Assembly (NCBI GenBank): GCA_003480725.1
Contig: QUJQ01000005.1
Span: 81,172-145,171 of the forward strand
DNA: 64,000 nt
Direction of reading: 5' to 3'
Origin: Clostridiaceae bacterium AM27-36LB
GTDB taxonomy: Bacteria; Bacillota; Clostridia; Lachnospirales; Lachnospiraceae
The first letter of the stretch is position 1; each line of letters begins with the position of its first letter. This document shows, one piece after another, positions 25,129 through 34,164 of the stretch. The notes below the pieces were generated by a model that saw only the letters and a program-made list of their open reading frames with translations, had not been told where the DNA came from and searched no databases. The position numbers and the translations under genes are program-made.

Positions 25129-26361
25129 ATGGCAAAAGTGAGAAAAGACAACAAAGGACGAAATCTTCGGCCCGGAGAAACACAACGGGCAGATGGCAGC
25201 TATATGTATGTCTACAAATTAGGCACTAAAAAGAAATATCTTTACGACTCCGATCTCGCAAGTCTTCGTGTCAAAGAAAAGCAGATCAACAAAGATAAGG
25301 ATGATGGCATCCGTACTCAGGAAGCCATGAAGCTTACCCTGAATGATATGTTCAAGGTCTACATGAATAACAACATCAAACTGAAGCCCTCTACCAGAGC
25401 AAATTATCTTTACCTGTGGGACTTCTATGTGAAAGAAGAGCCTTTCGCTAACATGCCTCTGCCACAAATCCACAGAAGTGATATTCTCGCGTTTTATACC
25501 AAACTGCTGAAACACGGCTTTGCTATCAACTCACTGGAGAGCATCAACACCATTGTTCACCCTACGCTTGAAATGGCCGTGGACGACGATTACATCCGCA
25601 AAAATCCCAGCAAGGGCATTTACCGCAAGCTCAAAACGGATGGCAGCGCTCCAAAGCCTAAACGGCGGATCGCGCTCACTAAAACGCAACAGCAGAATTT
25701 CCTGCGTTTTATTGCCAAGTCCCCTACATACAGCCATTGGCTCCCCATCATGACTGTGCTCCTTGGAACAGGAATGCGTGTCGCAGAATGTACCGGCATT
25801 ACCAAAAGCGATATTAACTTGAGCGAAAACACAATCTCGGTCAACCACAACTTAATCTACCGGGTCATTGACGGAAAAGCCGGATTTCACATTACCACTC
25901 CCAAAACTGAGAGCGGTACACGAATTATCCCTATCCTCTATCCAGAGGTGGCCGAGCAGCTTCGCCTCCAGATTGAAACCATCGACGCATTGTATCCAGA
26001 CGATCAACTGGTGTTAGGAGGAGTGCACGGTTTTGTTTTCCGCAACCGAACCGGCTCATTCATGAGCGCCCACAATATCAATCGGGCGATTGAGAGAATC
26101 AGCGTAACTTACAACATGGAGGAAATGGATCAGGCTGAACTGGAAGACCGTGAACCGGATCTGCTCCCTCATTTTAGTGTTCACAACTTGCGGCACACCT
26201 TCTGTACCCGGCTCTGCGAAAGCACCAACGATGTTAAATTCATTCAGCAAGTCATGGGGCATGCCGATTTCTCTACTACAATGGACATCTACACCCATAT
26301 CACACAAGAGAATATGCAGGAGAAGGCAAAAAACATTAGTGTGAACATGAAGCTGATGTAA
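25129..26361 (+). CDS. int: Tyrosine recombinase / integrase, Tn916-type
   Basis: This 410-residue integrase has an N-terminal arm-binding domain, a core-binding SAM-like domain (about 70-170) and a complete catalytic domain: Arg217 (GTGMRVAE), probable Lys259, His352 and Arg355 (VHNLRHTF), His378 (MGHADF) and nucleophile Tyr388 (MDIYTH). AGGAGGTACCAGTA precedes its ATG. It catalyses integration and excision of the element. It converges on the 3' end of lysS, only 130 bases away, so the attachment site is probably in this gap or in the lysS 3' end. It is intact. Confidence 0.95.
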   Translation: MAKVRKDNKGRNLRPGETQRADGSYMYVYKLGTKKKYLYDSDLASLRVKEKQINKDKDDGIRTQEAMKLTLNDMFKVYMNNNIKLKPSTRANYLYLWDFYVKEEPFANMPLPQIHRSDILAFYTKLLKHGFAINSLESINTIVHPTLEMAVDDDYIRKNPSKGIYRKLKTDGSAPKPKRRIALTKTQQQNFLRFIAKSPTYSHWLPIMTVLLGTGMRVAECTGITKSDINLSENTISVNHNLIYRVIDGKAGFHITTPKTESGTRIIPILYPEVAEQLRLQIETIDALYPDDQLVLGGVHGFVFRNRTGSFMSAHNINRAIERISVTYNMEEMDQAELEDREPDLLPHFSVHNLRHTFCTRLCESTNDVKFIQQVMGHADFSTTMDIYTHITQENMQEKAKNISVNMKLM

Positions 26362-26404
26362 AAAAGAAAGGCGAATCTGCATTTTATAAGCAGATCCGCC
26401 TTTC
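26361..26404. terminator. Shared terminator between int and lysS
   Basis: GAAAGGCGAATCTGC (26366-26380) pairs with GCAGATCCGCCTTTC (26390-26404) with one mismatch. On the minus strand six T follow, so it ends the lysS transcript. On the + strand it lies right after the int stop but the T tract is poor. Confidence 0.8.
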
Positions 26405-26438
26405 ATATTGCTTCATCCGGTTTCGTAGGGTCTCGCGC

Positions 26439-26481
26439 AAAAGTTGTAGAAAAGTTGTAGTAACGCGATTTTTTGTAGTAA
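26439..26481. repeat. Direct repeats at the element/lysS junction, candidate att site
   Basis: AAAAGTTGTAG occurs twice in tandem without a gap (26439-26449 and 26450-26460). TTGTAGTAA occurs at 26455-26463 and 26473-26481, ending ten bases before the lysS stop codon. Short repeats next to int are typical of integrase core or arm sites. Which part is host DNA cannot be told without the left end. Confidence 0.5.
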
Positions 26482-26490
26482 ATGACCTCT

Positions 26491-28548
26491 TTAGTACAGC
26501 TTTGCTCCTGCCGGAATACTGTCATCCAGCATCAAAAGATTTAAGCCTTCCCGTCCGTCATACTCGTACACTGCGGAAATCAGCATACCCTCGGAATCAA
26601 TACCCATCATCTTTCTCGGCGGCAGGTTTGTGATTGCCACACAGGTCTTACCAACCAGCTCTTCCGGCTCGTAATACTCGTGAATACCGCTTAAAATGGT
26701 GCGTTTCCGGTCTGTTCCGTCATTCAGTGTGAATTTCAGGAGCTTCTTGGACTTCGGCACTGCCTCACAGGCTTCGATCTTAACCACTCTGAAATCAGAC
26801 TTGCTGAATGTCTCAAAGTCTACATCATCTGCAAACAACGGCTCGATTTTCACCTTGGAAAGATCAATCTGTACGCTTGGCGCGGACACGGTTGCATCCT
26901 CTGCAGAACCATTTACCGCTGCTTTTTCGGCTTTGTTTTCAGCCTTCTTTGGGTCCAGGGTCTTCATTGTCGGGAACAGAAGAACGTCTCTAATCGCCGG
27001 ACTGTCAGTCAGCAGCATTACCAGACGGTCAATACCGTATCCGATACCACCTGTCGGCGGCATACCGATCTCCAGTGCATTCAGGAAATCTTCATCTGTA
27101 TGCTGAGCCTCATCATCTCCAGCTTCTGCATTGGCATCCTGCTGTGCAAAACGCTCTCTCTGATCGATCGGGTCATTCAGCTCGGAATATGCGTTACACA
27201 TCTCCCAGGTGTTGATAAACAGCTCGAAACGCTCTACCTTGTTCGGATCGGACGGTTTTTTCTTGGTCAGCGGAGAGATGGACAGCGGATGATCCATGAT
27301 AAAGGTCGGCTGGATCAGCTCTTTCTCACAGTATTCCTCAAAGAACAGATTGATGATGTCACCTTTGGTATGACGCTCTTCATATTCGATATGGCGCTCA
27401 TCTGCCAGTTTCTTGGCTTCCTCATCTGTCTCGACAGCATCAAAGTCGATGCCTGCATATTTCTTGATCGCATCATTCATAGTCAGACGCTCGAATGGCT
27501 TTCCAAAATCGATCTCAATTCCATTATAAGTAAATTTGGTGCTTCCGCATACTTTCTCTGCCAGATAACGGAACATGCTCTCGGTCAGCTCCATCATGCC
27601 TTCGTAGTCCGTGTATGCCTGATACAGCTCCATCAGAGTGAACTCCGGATTGTGACGGGTATCTACACCTTCGTTACGATATACACGACCGATTTCGAAG
27701 ACTCTCTCAAGTCCGCCGACGATCAGTCTCTTCAGGTACAGCTCCAGAGAAATACGAAGCTTTACATCCTCATTCAATGCATTGTAATGGGTCTCAAACG
27801 GGCGAGCTGCTGCTCCGCCTGCATTAGATACCAGGGTCGGAGTCTCTACTTCCATGAAATCTCTTCCTGCCAGGAAGGTACGGATCTCTTTGATGATCTG
27901 AGAACGTTTAATGAAGGTATTCTTTACATCTTCGTTCATGATCAGATCCACATATCTCTGACGATAACGCATATCTGTATCCGTAATTCCGTGATATTTC
28001 TCCGGGAGGATCTGTAAACTCTTGCTTAACAGAGTCATCTTCTCTGCATGAACAGAGACCTCACCGGTCTTGGTACGGAATGCATATCCTTCCACGCCAT
28101 AAATATCACCGATATCAGATTTCTTAAAATCTGCATAGGACTCTTCTCCAATGGCATCTCTTGCCACATATACCTGAATGGTTCCCTGCAGATCACGGAT
28201 ATTGCAGAAAGAAGCCTTTCCCATAACGCGCTTGAACATCATACGTCCAGCGATAGATACATGGATCGGCTGAGCATCCATAATCGCTCTTCTCTCATTA
28301 TAATCTGCATTCAGTGCTTCTTTTGCCTGTGCCTCACCCATCCCCTCTGTGTTCAGAGGAGCTCTTCCTGCAAGGATCTTTGCCTCGTGAGCATTATATA
28401 ATTCCTTAACTTCAGCGGAATGATGGGTCTGGTTATATTTTGTGATCTGGAACGGATCTTTTCCTGCTGCCTGAAGATCTGCCAGCTTTTCGCGGCGTAC
28501 TTTCAGAAGCTGATTCAGATCCTGCTCCTGTCCCTTTTGTCCTGCCAT
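26491..28548 (-). CDS. lysS: Lysyl-tRNA synthetase, class II, with C-terminal tRNA-binding domain
   Basis: This 685-residue LysRS is longer than the usual about 500. The N-terminal OB anticodon domain (about 60-180) is followed by the class II core with motif 2 (GRVYRNEGVDTRHNPEF) and motif 3 (GIGYGIDRLVMLL). After a charged Ala/Glu/Lys linker, residues about 570-685 form a MetRS-C/Trbp111-type OB domain (SDFRVVKIEACE, then NLPPRKMMGIDSEGML). The tail should increase tRNA affinity. It is the last gene of a tight operon after greA (15 bases). The mobile element integrase converges on its 3' end, but the coding sequence is complete. Confidence 0.96.
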   Translation of the reverse strand: MAGQKGQEQDLNQLLKVRREKLADLQAAGKDPFQITKYNQTHHSAEVKELYNAHEAKILAGRAPLNTEGMGEAQAKEALNADYNERRAIMDAQPIHVSIAGRMMFKRVMGKASFCNIRDLQGTIQVYVARDAIGEESYADFKKSDIGDIYGVEGYAFRTKTGEVSVHAEKMTLLSKSLQILPEKYHGITDTDMRYRQRYVDLIMNEDVKNTFIKRSQIIKEIRTFLAGRDFMEVETPTLVSNAGGAAARPFETHYNALNEDVKLRISLELYLKRLIVGGLERVFEIGRVYRNEGVDTRHNPEFTLMELYQAYTDYEGMMELTESMFRYLAEKVCGSTKFTYNGIEIDFGKPFERLTMNDAIKKYAGIDFDAVETDEEAKKLADERHIEYEERHTKGDIINLFFEEYCEKELIQPTFIMDHPLSISPLTKKKPSDPNKVERFELFINTWEMCNAYSELNDPIDQRERFAQQDANAEAGDDEAQHTDEDFLNALEIGMPPTGGIGYGIDRLVMLLTDSPAIRDVLLFPTMKTLDPKKAENKAEKAAVNGSAEDATVSAPSVQIDLSKVKIEPLFADDVDFETFSKSDFRVVKIEACEAVPKSKKLLKFTLNDGTDRKRTILSGIHEYYEPEELVGKTCVAITNLPPRKMMGIDSEGMLISAVYEYDGREGLNLLMLDDSIPAGAKLY

Positions 28549-28562
28549 TCTTATACTCCCTC

Positions 28563-29045
28563 TTAGTTTGCTCTGTGAATACTCAGTACTTTGTACTTGA
28601 TCACGCCTGCCGGTGCCTCTACTTCTACGATATCTCCGACTTTTGCACCAATCAGTGCCTGTCCAAACGGAGACTCGTTGGAAATCTTATTCTGAAGGCT
28701 GCTTGCCTCGGAAGAACCAACCAGTTTATACTCTTCCTCTTCGTCATACTCTACGTCCAGTACACGTACCAGACAGCCAATACTGATCTTGTCAAGATCG
28801 ATCTCCTCATCCAGAACAACCTCTGCATTCTTGAGGATCTTCTCGATCTGCTCAATACGAGCCTCAATATCACGCTGCTCGTCTTTTGCTGCATCATACT
28901 CAGCGTTCTCTGACAGATCTCCCTGCTCTCTTGCTTCTTTAATCTTCTGAGCGATCTCACGTCTCTGATTTACTTTCAGATCCTGTAATTCGTCCTCCAG
29001 TTTTTTTAATCCTTCATAGGTAAGAATATTTTTCTTCTCAGCCAT
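28563..29045 (-). CDS. greA: Transcript cleavage factor GreA
   Basis: This 160-residue protein has the GreA layout: an N-terminal antiparallel coiled coil with the acidic tip ([14 protein letters not shown] near residue 45) and a C-terminal FKBP-like domain ([14 protein letters not shown]). It binds RNA polymerase and stimulates cleavage of backtracked transcripts. It lies directly before lysS, an arrangement common in Clostridia. It is full-length and typical. Confidence 0.96.
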   Translation of the reverse strand: MAEKKNILTYEGLKKLEDELQDLKVNQRREIAQKIKEAREQGDLSENAEYDAAKDEQRDIEARIEQIEKILKNAEVVLDEEIDLDKISIGCLVRVLDVEYDEEEEYKLVGSSEASSLQNKISNESPFGQALIGAKVGDIVEVEAPAGVIKYKVLSIHRAN

Positions 29046-29108
29046 GCTCTACACCTTCCAATCATACTGCGGCAGACACTGCCTCTATTATCTCATTGAA
29101 ACAACGTA

Positions 29109-29558
29109 TTATACCCATATTTTGCTGAATCTGTCAAGCTGGTTTTCCCATAGATTCAGGTCTAAAACCAGATTTCCAGGCATTTTTTCAAGTTCTGTTT
29201 TGTCAAGCACAACAAATGGAAGTCCATACATCTCCATGGCTTCTTCTTCCATCTCAGCAAATGCCTCCGCCCGGTCTGTAACCAGATACATCACCTGCGG
29301 ATCCTTCATAAGGCTTCTTATGATTCCTTCGACCCTCCATGCAGGTTCATCCTCTTTATCGATCAACGTCAGTTCCAGCTGTCGTCTTGGAATCTCACGC
29401 TGACGTCTTATATAAAGTATGATCTCAGGGATCCGCGGCACATAGTCAGCAAACTGCCACTGTCTGACCAACGATTCCGACTCCTGCGTTTTATCTGATT
29501 GCTCATCACTGGTACCATTCAGCAGTTTTGATATAAAATTTTTTATAAAATCCAACAT
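29109..29558 (-). CDS. Conserved hypothetical protein in the dusB-greA gap
   Basis: This 149-residue soluble protein has a short amphipathic start, MLDFIKNFISKLLNG, then an acidic linker and an alpha/beta body (REIPRRQLELTLID, DRAEAFAEMEEEAMEMYGLPFVV). GAGGTGATG lies before the ATG. No family is recognised. It is 30 bases after dusB and co-directional with the whole cluster. The length and codon pattern look like a genuine gene, and its function is unknown. Confidence 0.8.
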   Translation of the reverse strand: MLDFIKNFISKLLNGTSDEQSDKTQESESLVRQWQFADYVPRIPEIILYIRRQREIPRRQLELTLIDKEDEPAWRVEGIIRSLMKDPQVMYLVTDRAEAFAEMEEEAMEMYGLPFVVLDKTELEKMPGNLVLDLNLWENQLDRFSKIWV

Positions 29559-29587
29559 CGCAGCATCACCTCTGATGCTACTATATG

Positions 29588-30550
29588 CTACAACTGTTCC
29601 AGCAATCCTGTTAATTCTTCAAGACTTGTGATCTCATTGACTCTTGCCCGCAATTTTGCGGAATGAGGATAGCCCGTAGTATACCATGCTACGTGCTTGC
29701 GCATTTCCCGCATGCCCGTGTAGACACCTTTTTCCTGCACCAGCAGCGCTGCATGCTTTAAGATCATCTGCTTTACTTCTTCCAGGGTCGGCTTCGCCTC
29801 ATGTTTTCCCGTCTCCATCCAGTGCAGGATCTGATGGAAGATCCATGGATTTCCCTGGGCACCTCTGCCGATCATCACACCGTCACAGCCAGTCTCTCGC
29901 ATGATTGCATCTGCGCTCTCTGCTGAAGTCACGTCACCGTTCCCGATCACAGGAATCTTCACCGCTTCTTTCACCTGACGGATAATATCCCAGTCCGCTT
30001 TGCCACTGTAATACTGTTCCCGGGTCCGTCCGTGGACTGCCACAGCAGCCGCACCGCTGGCTTCCGCGATTTTCGCAATCTCTACTGCATTTACATGGCT
30101 CTCGTCAAATCCCTTTCGGATCTTGACGGTCACCGGCTTTCTGATGGCACGGGCAGTCTTGGTGATGATCTCCTCCACCAGCTTTGGATTCTTCATAAGT
30201 GCAGAACCTTCACCGTTTCCAGTTACTTTCGGCACAGGGCAGCCCATGTTAATATCCAGAATGGAAAATGGACGCTCCTCGATCCGCTTTGCCATCTCAC
30301 TGATCACATCGGGATCTGACCCGAAGAGCTGCAGCGATACCGGAGGCTCTCTGTCATCAATTGCCATCAGTGCTTCCGTGTTCTTATTGTTATAGAGGAT
30401 CGCCTTGGCACTGACCATCTCCATACACAGAAGTCCTGCTCCCTGCTCCTTGCACAACAGACGAAATGGCAGGTCGGTAACGCCTGCCATAGGTGCAAGA
30501 ATCAGATTATTTTCCAGTTGTACATCTCCAATCTGCAGTTTCCGAATCAT
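29588..30550 (-). CDS. dusB: tRNA-dihydrouridine synthase
   Basis: This 320-residue FMN-dependent TIM-barrel enzyme of the DusB group has N-terminal LAPMAGVTDLPFR, the catalytic-region NMGCPVPKVTGNGEGSAL, VKIRKGFD, VHGRTREQYYSG and the FMN phosphate site GNGDVTSAE with GVMIGRGAQGNPW. It reduces uridines in tRNA D-loops. The start overlaps the upstream small gene in ATGA. It is typical in length. Confidence 0.95.
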   Translation of the reverse strand: MIRKLQIGDVQLENNLILAPMAGVTDLPFRLLCKEQGAGLLCMEMVSAKAILYNNKNTEALMAIDDREPPVSLQLFGSDPDVISEMAKRIEERPFSILDINMGCPVPKVTGNGEGSALMKNPKLVEEIITKTARAIRKPVTVKIRKGFDESHVNAVEIAKIAEASGAAAVAVHGRTREQYYSGKADWDIIRQVKEAVKIPVIGNGDVTSAESADAIMRETGCDGVMIGRGAQGNPWIFHQILHWMETGKHEAKPTLEEVKQMILKHAALLVQEKGVYTGMREMRKHVAWYTTGYPHSAKLRARVNEITSLEELTGLLEQL

Positions 30551-30879
30551 TCTACATCTTCTCCCAGGAAAAATACCTTGTAAAATAACTCCAGTGACTG
30601 CAGAAACTCTGCTTTTTCTTTCCGGATCTGACGGATCTTCAGCTCGCTTCCGATCTCGTCATAGAGCAGGTCTCCTTCATCCGCCGACGTCTCCAGCAAA
30701 AGCTTGCCATCCTCATCGAACACCAGCGTCAGAATACCTCCCACATCCTCCGTAAACAGCACGCACATGATCTTCAGTTCATCCTGGACCTGTGACGGCA
30801 GACTCTTAAAATCTTCATTTAAATAATATTTCTGTTCATATGCACTGGCTCCGCACAGCACAACCTGATCCTGATACAT
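30547..30879 (-). CDS. Small conserved Lachnospiraceae protein (DUF6145-like)
   Basis: This 110-residue soluble protein contains YEQKYYLNEDFKSLP and VLFTEDVGGILTLVF, and is rich in acidic residues. It looks like a small family I know as DUF6145, of unknown role. It sits between birA and dusB with overlapping stop and start (ATGA into dusB), so it is translationally coupled with dusB. No catalytic motif is visible. Confidence 0.75.
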   Translation of the reverse strand: MYQDQVVLCGASAYEQKYYLNEDFKSLPSQVQDELKIMCVLFTEDVGGILTLVFDEDGKLLLETSADEGDLLYDEIGSELKIRQIRKEKAEFLQSLELFYKVFFLGEDVE

Positions 30880-30896
30880 TCATTCACCTCTGTTCA

Positions 30897-31880
30897 TCAT
30901 ACATATCCATAAAATCCCCGGACAGATACTTCGCCCGCATAGACACTGACTTTCTCTCCGGTATCGTCTCTGACTACCATAAGCTCGCCATCCTGATTAA
31001 TGCCTTCCGCTACGCCAGTGTACTCATGTCCCGGCTCCAGCACGCGAATCTTCCGTCCACAGTTGACACAGATCTGATTATATTCCTCATAAAGTTCTGA
31101 CAGATCTTCTGTCTTCTGGAAGATCTCATAGATGCGCTCAAGTTCTTCCATAATTGCCGCAATCAGTGCCGCACGGCCGATCTGTTTTCCTGCCTCCAGA
31201 CACAGAGACCCTGCGATCTCACGGATCTCCTCCGGGAATTCCTTCTGATTTACATTGATACCGATTCCTATGACTACATAATTGATGTAATCCACTTCTG
31301 TATTCATTTCTGTGAGAATTCCACACACCTTATGTCCGTTGACGACTACATCATTGGGCCACTTGATTCCTGCATCAAGTCCTGTCACCCGGCGAATTCC
31401 GCAGGTAACTGCCATGGCAGCCAGAAGTGTCATGCGGGATGCATGTTCCGGTCGGAATCTCGGACGCAGAAGCAACGTCATGGCAATATTACTGCCCTTA
31501 GGGGTAGACCAGCTTCTTCCCCGACGGCCTTTTCCTCCGGTCTGCTCATCCGCTACCACCAATGTTCCTGAAGGTGTTCCGTCTTCTGCGATCCGTTTTG
31601 CATAGTTATTAGTGGAATCAACACTTTCCAGATAAATGCAATTCTCAGCCATCCAGTTCGTATGCAGACGACTGCTGATCTCTTCTGCGGTGATCACGTC
31701 TGGTGTGGTCATGATCCGGTATCCTCTGTTTTTCACTGCTTCTACTTCATAGCCTTCTTCTTTTAACTGCTGGATCACTTTCCAGACTGCTGTCCGTGAC
31801 ACATGAAACCGCTCGCACAACTGCTGTCCGGATACATATCCATCGGATTCTCTCAATATTTTCAATAATTCTGTTTTCAT
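30897..31880 (-). CDS. birA: Biotin-protein ligase / biotin repressor
   Basis: This protein has 327 residues from the ATG at 31880, eight bases after GGAGG; the open frame further upstream is a shadow of the small membrane gene. An N-terminal winged helix (YVSGQQLCERFHVSRTAVWK) marks the bifunctional repressor type. The ligase domain has GKGRRGRSW, KWPNDVVVNG and GIGINVNQ. It adds biotin to carboxylase carrier proteins and may repress biotin genes. It overlaps the preceding gene in ATGA. The C-terminal SH3-like domain is present. Confidence 0.95.
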   Translation of the reverse strand: MKTELLKILRESDGYVSGQQLCERFHVSRTAVWKVIQQLKEEGYEVEAVKNRGYRIMTTPDVITAEEISSRLHTNWMAENCIYLESVDSTNNYAKRIAEDGTPSGTLVVADEQTGGKGRRGRSWSTPKGSNIAMTLLLRPRFRPEHASRMTLLAAMAVTCGIRRVTGLDAGIKWPNDVVVNGHKVCGILTEMNTEVDYINYVVIGIGINVNQKEFPEEIREIAGSLCLEAGKQIGRAALIAAIMEELERIYEIFQKTEDLSELYEEYNQICVNCGRKIRVLEPGHEYTGVAEGINQDGELMVVRDDTGEKVSVYAGEVSVRGFYGYV

Positions 31881-32146
31881 AAGATTCCTCCTGCCAGCAA
31901 GATCGAGCAGATCGTGGCTGTCCACATACAAGATGCCAGGATCAGTTCCACTGCACCTGCGATCCGATTCCCCGATGTCCACTCTTTGACAACACCCAGG
32001 GAATACATCAGTCCTCCGGCACCGAATGCCAGTGTCACACACAAAGAATGATATTGTCTGTCCGATGCCGCCGTAAATGCCATGGACACAATGAACAGGC
32101 AGATCCATATATTACATAACCGATAATGTTTCAGAAGAGACTTCAT
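31877..32146 (-). CDS. Small integral membrane protein before birA
   Basis: This 89-residue protein has three hydrophobic helices (about 11-27, 36-53 and 62-86) and a basic N-terminus. No family is recognised. It lies between argF and birA and its stop overlaps the birA start (ATGA), so it is translated with birA. Biotin transport cannot be claimed, since it lacks BioY features and is too short. Confidence 0.75.
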   Translation of the reverse strand: MKSLLKHYRLCNIWICLFIVSMAFTAASDRQYHSLCVTLAFGAGGLMYSLGVVKEWTSGNRIAGAVELILASCMWTATICSILLAGGIL

Positions 32147-32169
32147 CGTTCCGTTACTCCCAAATCTCC

Positions 32170-33156
32170 TTATGCTCCCAGAGTAGCTGCCATGACAGCC
32201 TTAATGGTATGCATACGATTCTCTGCTTCATCAAACACAACAGACTGACTGGATTCAAATACTTCATCCGTAACTTCCATGGCATCAATGCCAAATTTCT
32301 TGCTGATCTCTTTTCCGATCTTGGTTCCCAGATCATGGAACGCCGGCAGACAATGCATAAATACAGCCTGCTCTCCTGCACATTCCATCACCTCACGGTT
32401 CACCTGATACGGATACAGATCTTTGATCCGCTCTGCCCATACTTCATCCGGCTCTCCCATGGATACCCATACATCGGTGTAGATCACATCTGCACCTTTG
32501 ACTGCCTTCTCTACATTTTCTTCCAGAGTGATCTTGGCTCCGGTCTCTTTTGCGATCTCCTGGCACTGTGCTACCAGCTCTTCCGATGGCCAGTATTTCT
32601 TCGGCGCACATGCAGTAAAGTCCATACCCATCTTCGCGCAGCCTACCATCCAGGAATTTCCCATATTATAACGGGCATCACCCATGTATACTACTTTTAC
32701 CTTCAATGTTCCAAAATGCTCACGGATGGTCAGCATATCTGCCAGGATCTGTGTTGGATGAAACTCATTGGTCAAACCATTCCATACCGGAACTCCGGCA
32801 TATTTTGCAAGTTCTTCCACAATATCCTGTCCATATCCACGATATTCAATTCCCTCATACATTCTTCCCAGAACACGGGCTGTATCTGCAATACTTTCCT
32901 TTTTTCCGATCTGGGATCCGCTTGGATCAAGATATGTAGTTCCCATTCCCAGATCATGAGCAGCCACCTCAAAAGAACAACGAGTACGGGTACTGGTCTT
33001 TTCAAAGATCAGCGCCACATTTTTACCTCTCAATGTATCTACCAGAATACCTTTTTTCTTCTTCTCTTTCAGCTCTGCTGCCAGATCCAGCAGATACTCC
33101 ATCTCCTCCGGTGTATAATCCAGTAATTTCAGAAAATTTCTTCCTTTCAAGTCCAT
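32170..33156 (-). CDS. argF: Ornithine carbamoyltransferase
   Basis: This protein has 328 residues from the ATG at 33156, after AGGAGGACAAACAT; the extra upstream Met at 33186 lies before this ribosome site. The carbamoyl-phosphate motif STRTRCSFE and the ornithine loop with MHCLPAFHD identify the enzyme, which makes citrulline in arginine synthesis or works in reverse in the deiminase pathway. No other arginine genes are adjacent. A hairpin at 33188-33214 precedes the gene. Confidence 0.95.
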   Translation of the reverse strand: MDLKGRNFLKLLDYTPEEMEYLLDLAAELKEKKKKGILVDTLRGKNVALIFEKTSTRTRCSFEVAAHDLGMGTTYLDPSGSQIGKKESIADTARVLGRMYEGIEYRGYGQDIVEELAKYAGVPVWNGLTNEFHPTQILADMLTIREHFGTLKVKVVYMGDARYNMGNSWMVGCAKMGMDFTACAPKKYWPSEELVAQCQEIAKETGAKITLEENVEKAVKGADVIYTDVWVSMGEPDEVWAERIKDLYPYQVNREVMECAGEQAVFMHCLPAFHDLGTKIGKEISKKFGIDAMEVTDEVFESSQSVVFDEAENRMHTIKAVMAATLGA

Positions 33157-33187
33157 ATGTTTGTCCTCCTGCCATTTTATCAGCAAA

Positions 33188-33214
33188 CGGGCTGGCGCAT
33201 CTAGCGTCAGCCCG
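33188..33214 (-). terminator. Hairpin after the SPFH gene
   Basis: CGGGCTG (33188-33194) pairs with CAGCCCG (33208-33214), with an inner CGC/GCG pair. It follows the SPFH stop by 30 bases. The T tract is weak (TTTGCTGATAAAAT), so termination may be partial. Confidence 0.55.
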
Positions 33215-33243
33215 AATGATATACGTTCCGTATTCTGCGGCTG

Positions 33244-34164
33244 TTATGCCTCTTTTGCGATCTCTGCCACAGATGTTACCACACCTGCCATCTTCTGAAT
33301 ATCAGACGGAATAATGATCTTGGTTGCCTGACCGTCAGCTGCCTTTGCAAATGCTTCCATTCCTTTCAGGCGAAGTACGGATTCATCCACTCCAACCTCT
33401 TTGAGGAAACGAAGACCATCTGCATTTGCCTGCTGCACTTTCAGAATAGCCTCTGCCTGACCTTCTGCCTCGCGGATCATCTTCTCCTTCTGTGCCTCTG
33501 CACGAAGGATAGCTGCCTGTTTCTCAGCCTCTGCATCCAGAATTGCAGATTCTTTCTTACCTTCTGCCACAAGAATGGTGGACTTCTTCTCACCTTCTGC
33601 ACGAAGGATGGCTTCACGACGTTCACGCTCTGCCTTCATCTGCTTCTCCATAGCATCCTGGATAGCAGCCGGTGGAATGATGTTCTTAAGCTCCACACGT
33701 TTTACTTTGATTCCCCACGGGTCAGTTGCCACATCCAGAGATGCACGCATCTTGGTGTTGATAGTCTCGCGGGAGGTAAGAGTCTGGTCAAGTTCCAGAT
33801 CACCGATAATATTTCTAAGGGTCGTTGCTGTCAGATTCTCGATTGCCATGATCGGATTCTCAACACCGTATGCATAGAGCTTCGGATCCGTGATCTCGAA
33901 GAATACAACAGTGTCGATTCTCATGGTTACATTATCTTTTGTGATCACCGGCTGTGGTGCAAAATCCACAACCTGCTCTTTTAAGGTCACTTTTCTTGCC
34001 ACACGGTCAATGATCGGCACTTTAAAGTGGATTCCCACTTTCCAGGTGCCATTGTAAGCACCAAGCCGCTCGATGACCAGCGCCGTAGTCTGCGGTACGA
34101 TCTTCACACAGGATGCAAGGATCATCAGAATAATAAGTATCAAAATAGCCAGTACAATGAGCAT
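33244..34164 (-). CDS. SPFH/band 7 membrane scaffold protein (stomatin/QmcA-like)
   Basis: This 306-residue protein has one N-terminal membrane segment (about 3-22) and an SPFH domain (IVPQTTALVIERLGAYNGTW to about residue 200). A long Ala/Glu/Arg coiled coil follows, with repeats such as KKESAILDAEAEKQ, and a C-terminal tail. It forms oligomeric membrane scaffolds that organise lipid microdomains or regulate proteases. It starts directly after the stop of the NfeD gene, its usual partner, so the pair is one operon. Confidence 0.93.
   Translation of the reverse strand: MLIVLAILILIILMILASCVKIVPQTTALVIERLGAYNGTWKVGIHFKVPIIDRVARKVTLKEQVVDFAPQPVITKDNVTMRIDTVVFFEITDPKLYAYGVENPIMAIENLTATTLRNIIGDLELDQTLTSRETINTKMRASLDVATDPWGIKVKRVELKNIIPPAAIQDAMEKQMKAERERREAILRAEGEKKSTILVAEGKKESAILDAEAEKQAAILRAEAQKEKMIREAEGQAEAILKVQQANADGLRFLKEVGVDESVLRLKGMEAFAKAADGQATKIIIPSDIQKMAGVVTSVAEIAKEA

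Larger units (their letters stand above)
1..26481. mobile_element. Right-hand part of an integrative element inserted next to lysS
   Basis: The block from the window start to the integrase/lysS junction is read as one mobile element. It carries an excisionase and tyrosine integrase at its right end, followed by a leftward operon of phage/plasmid-type replication and recombination genes (YqaJ nuclease, RecD2-like helicase, CHC2 primase, PcfK/PcfJ-like proteins, a second-type NAD ligase). A sensor-regulator-ABC transporter cargo lies at the left. Immediately right of it begins an ordinary chromosomal operon (lysS, greA, dusB). PcfJ/PcfK-like proteins point to a conjugative element, but no relaxase, coupling protein or type IV secretion gene is inside the window, so self-transfer is inference. 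The left end and its attachment site are not visible. Confidence 0.8.
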
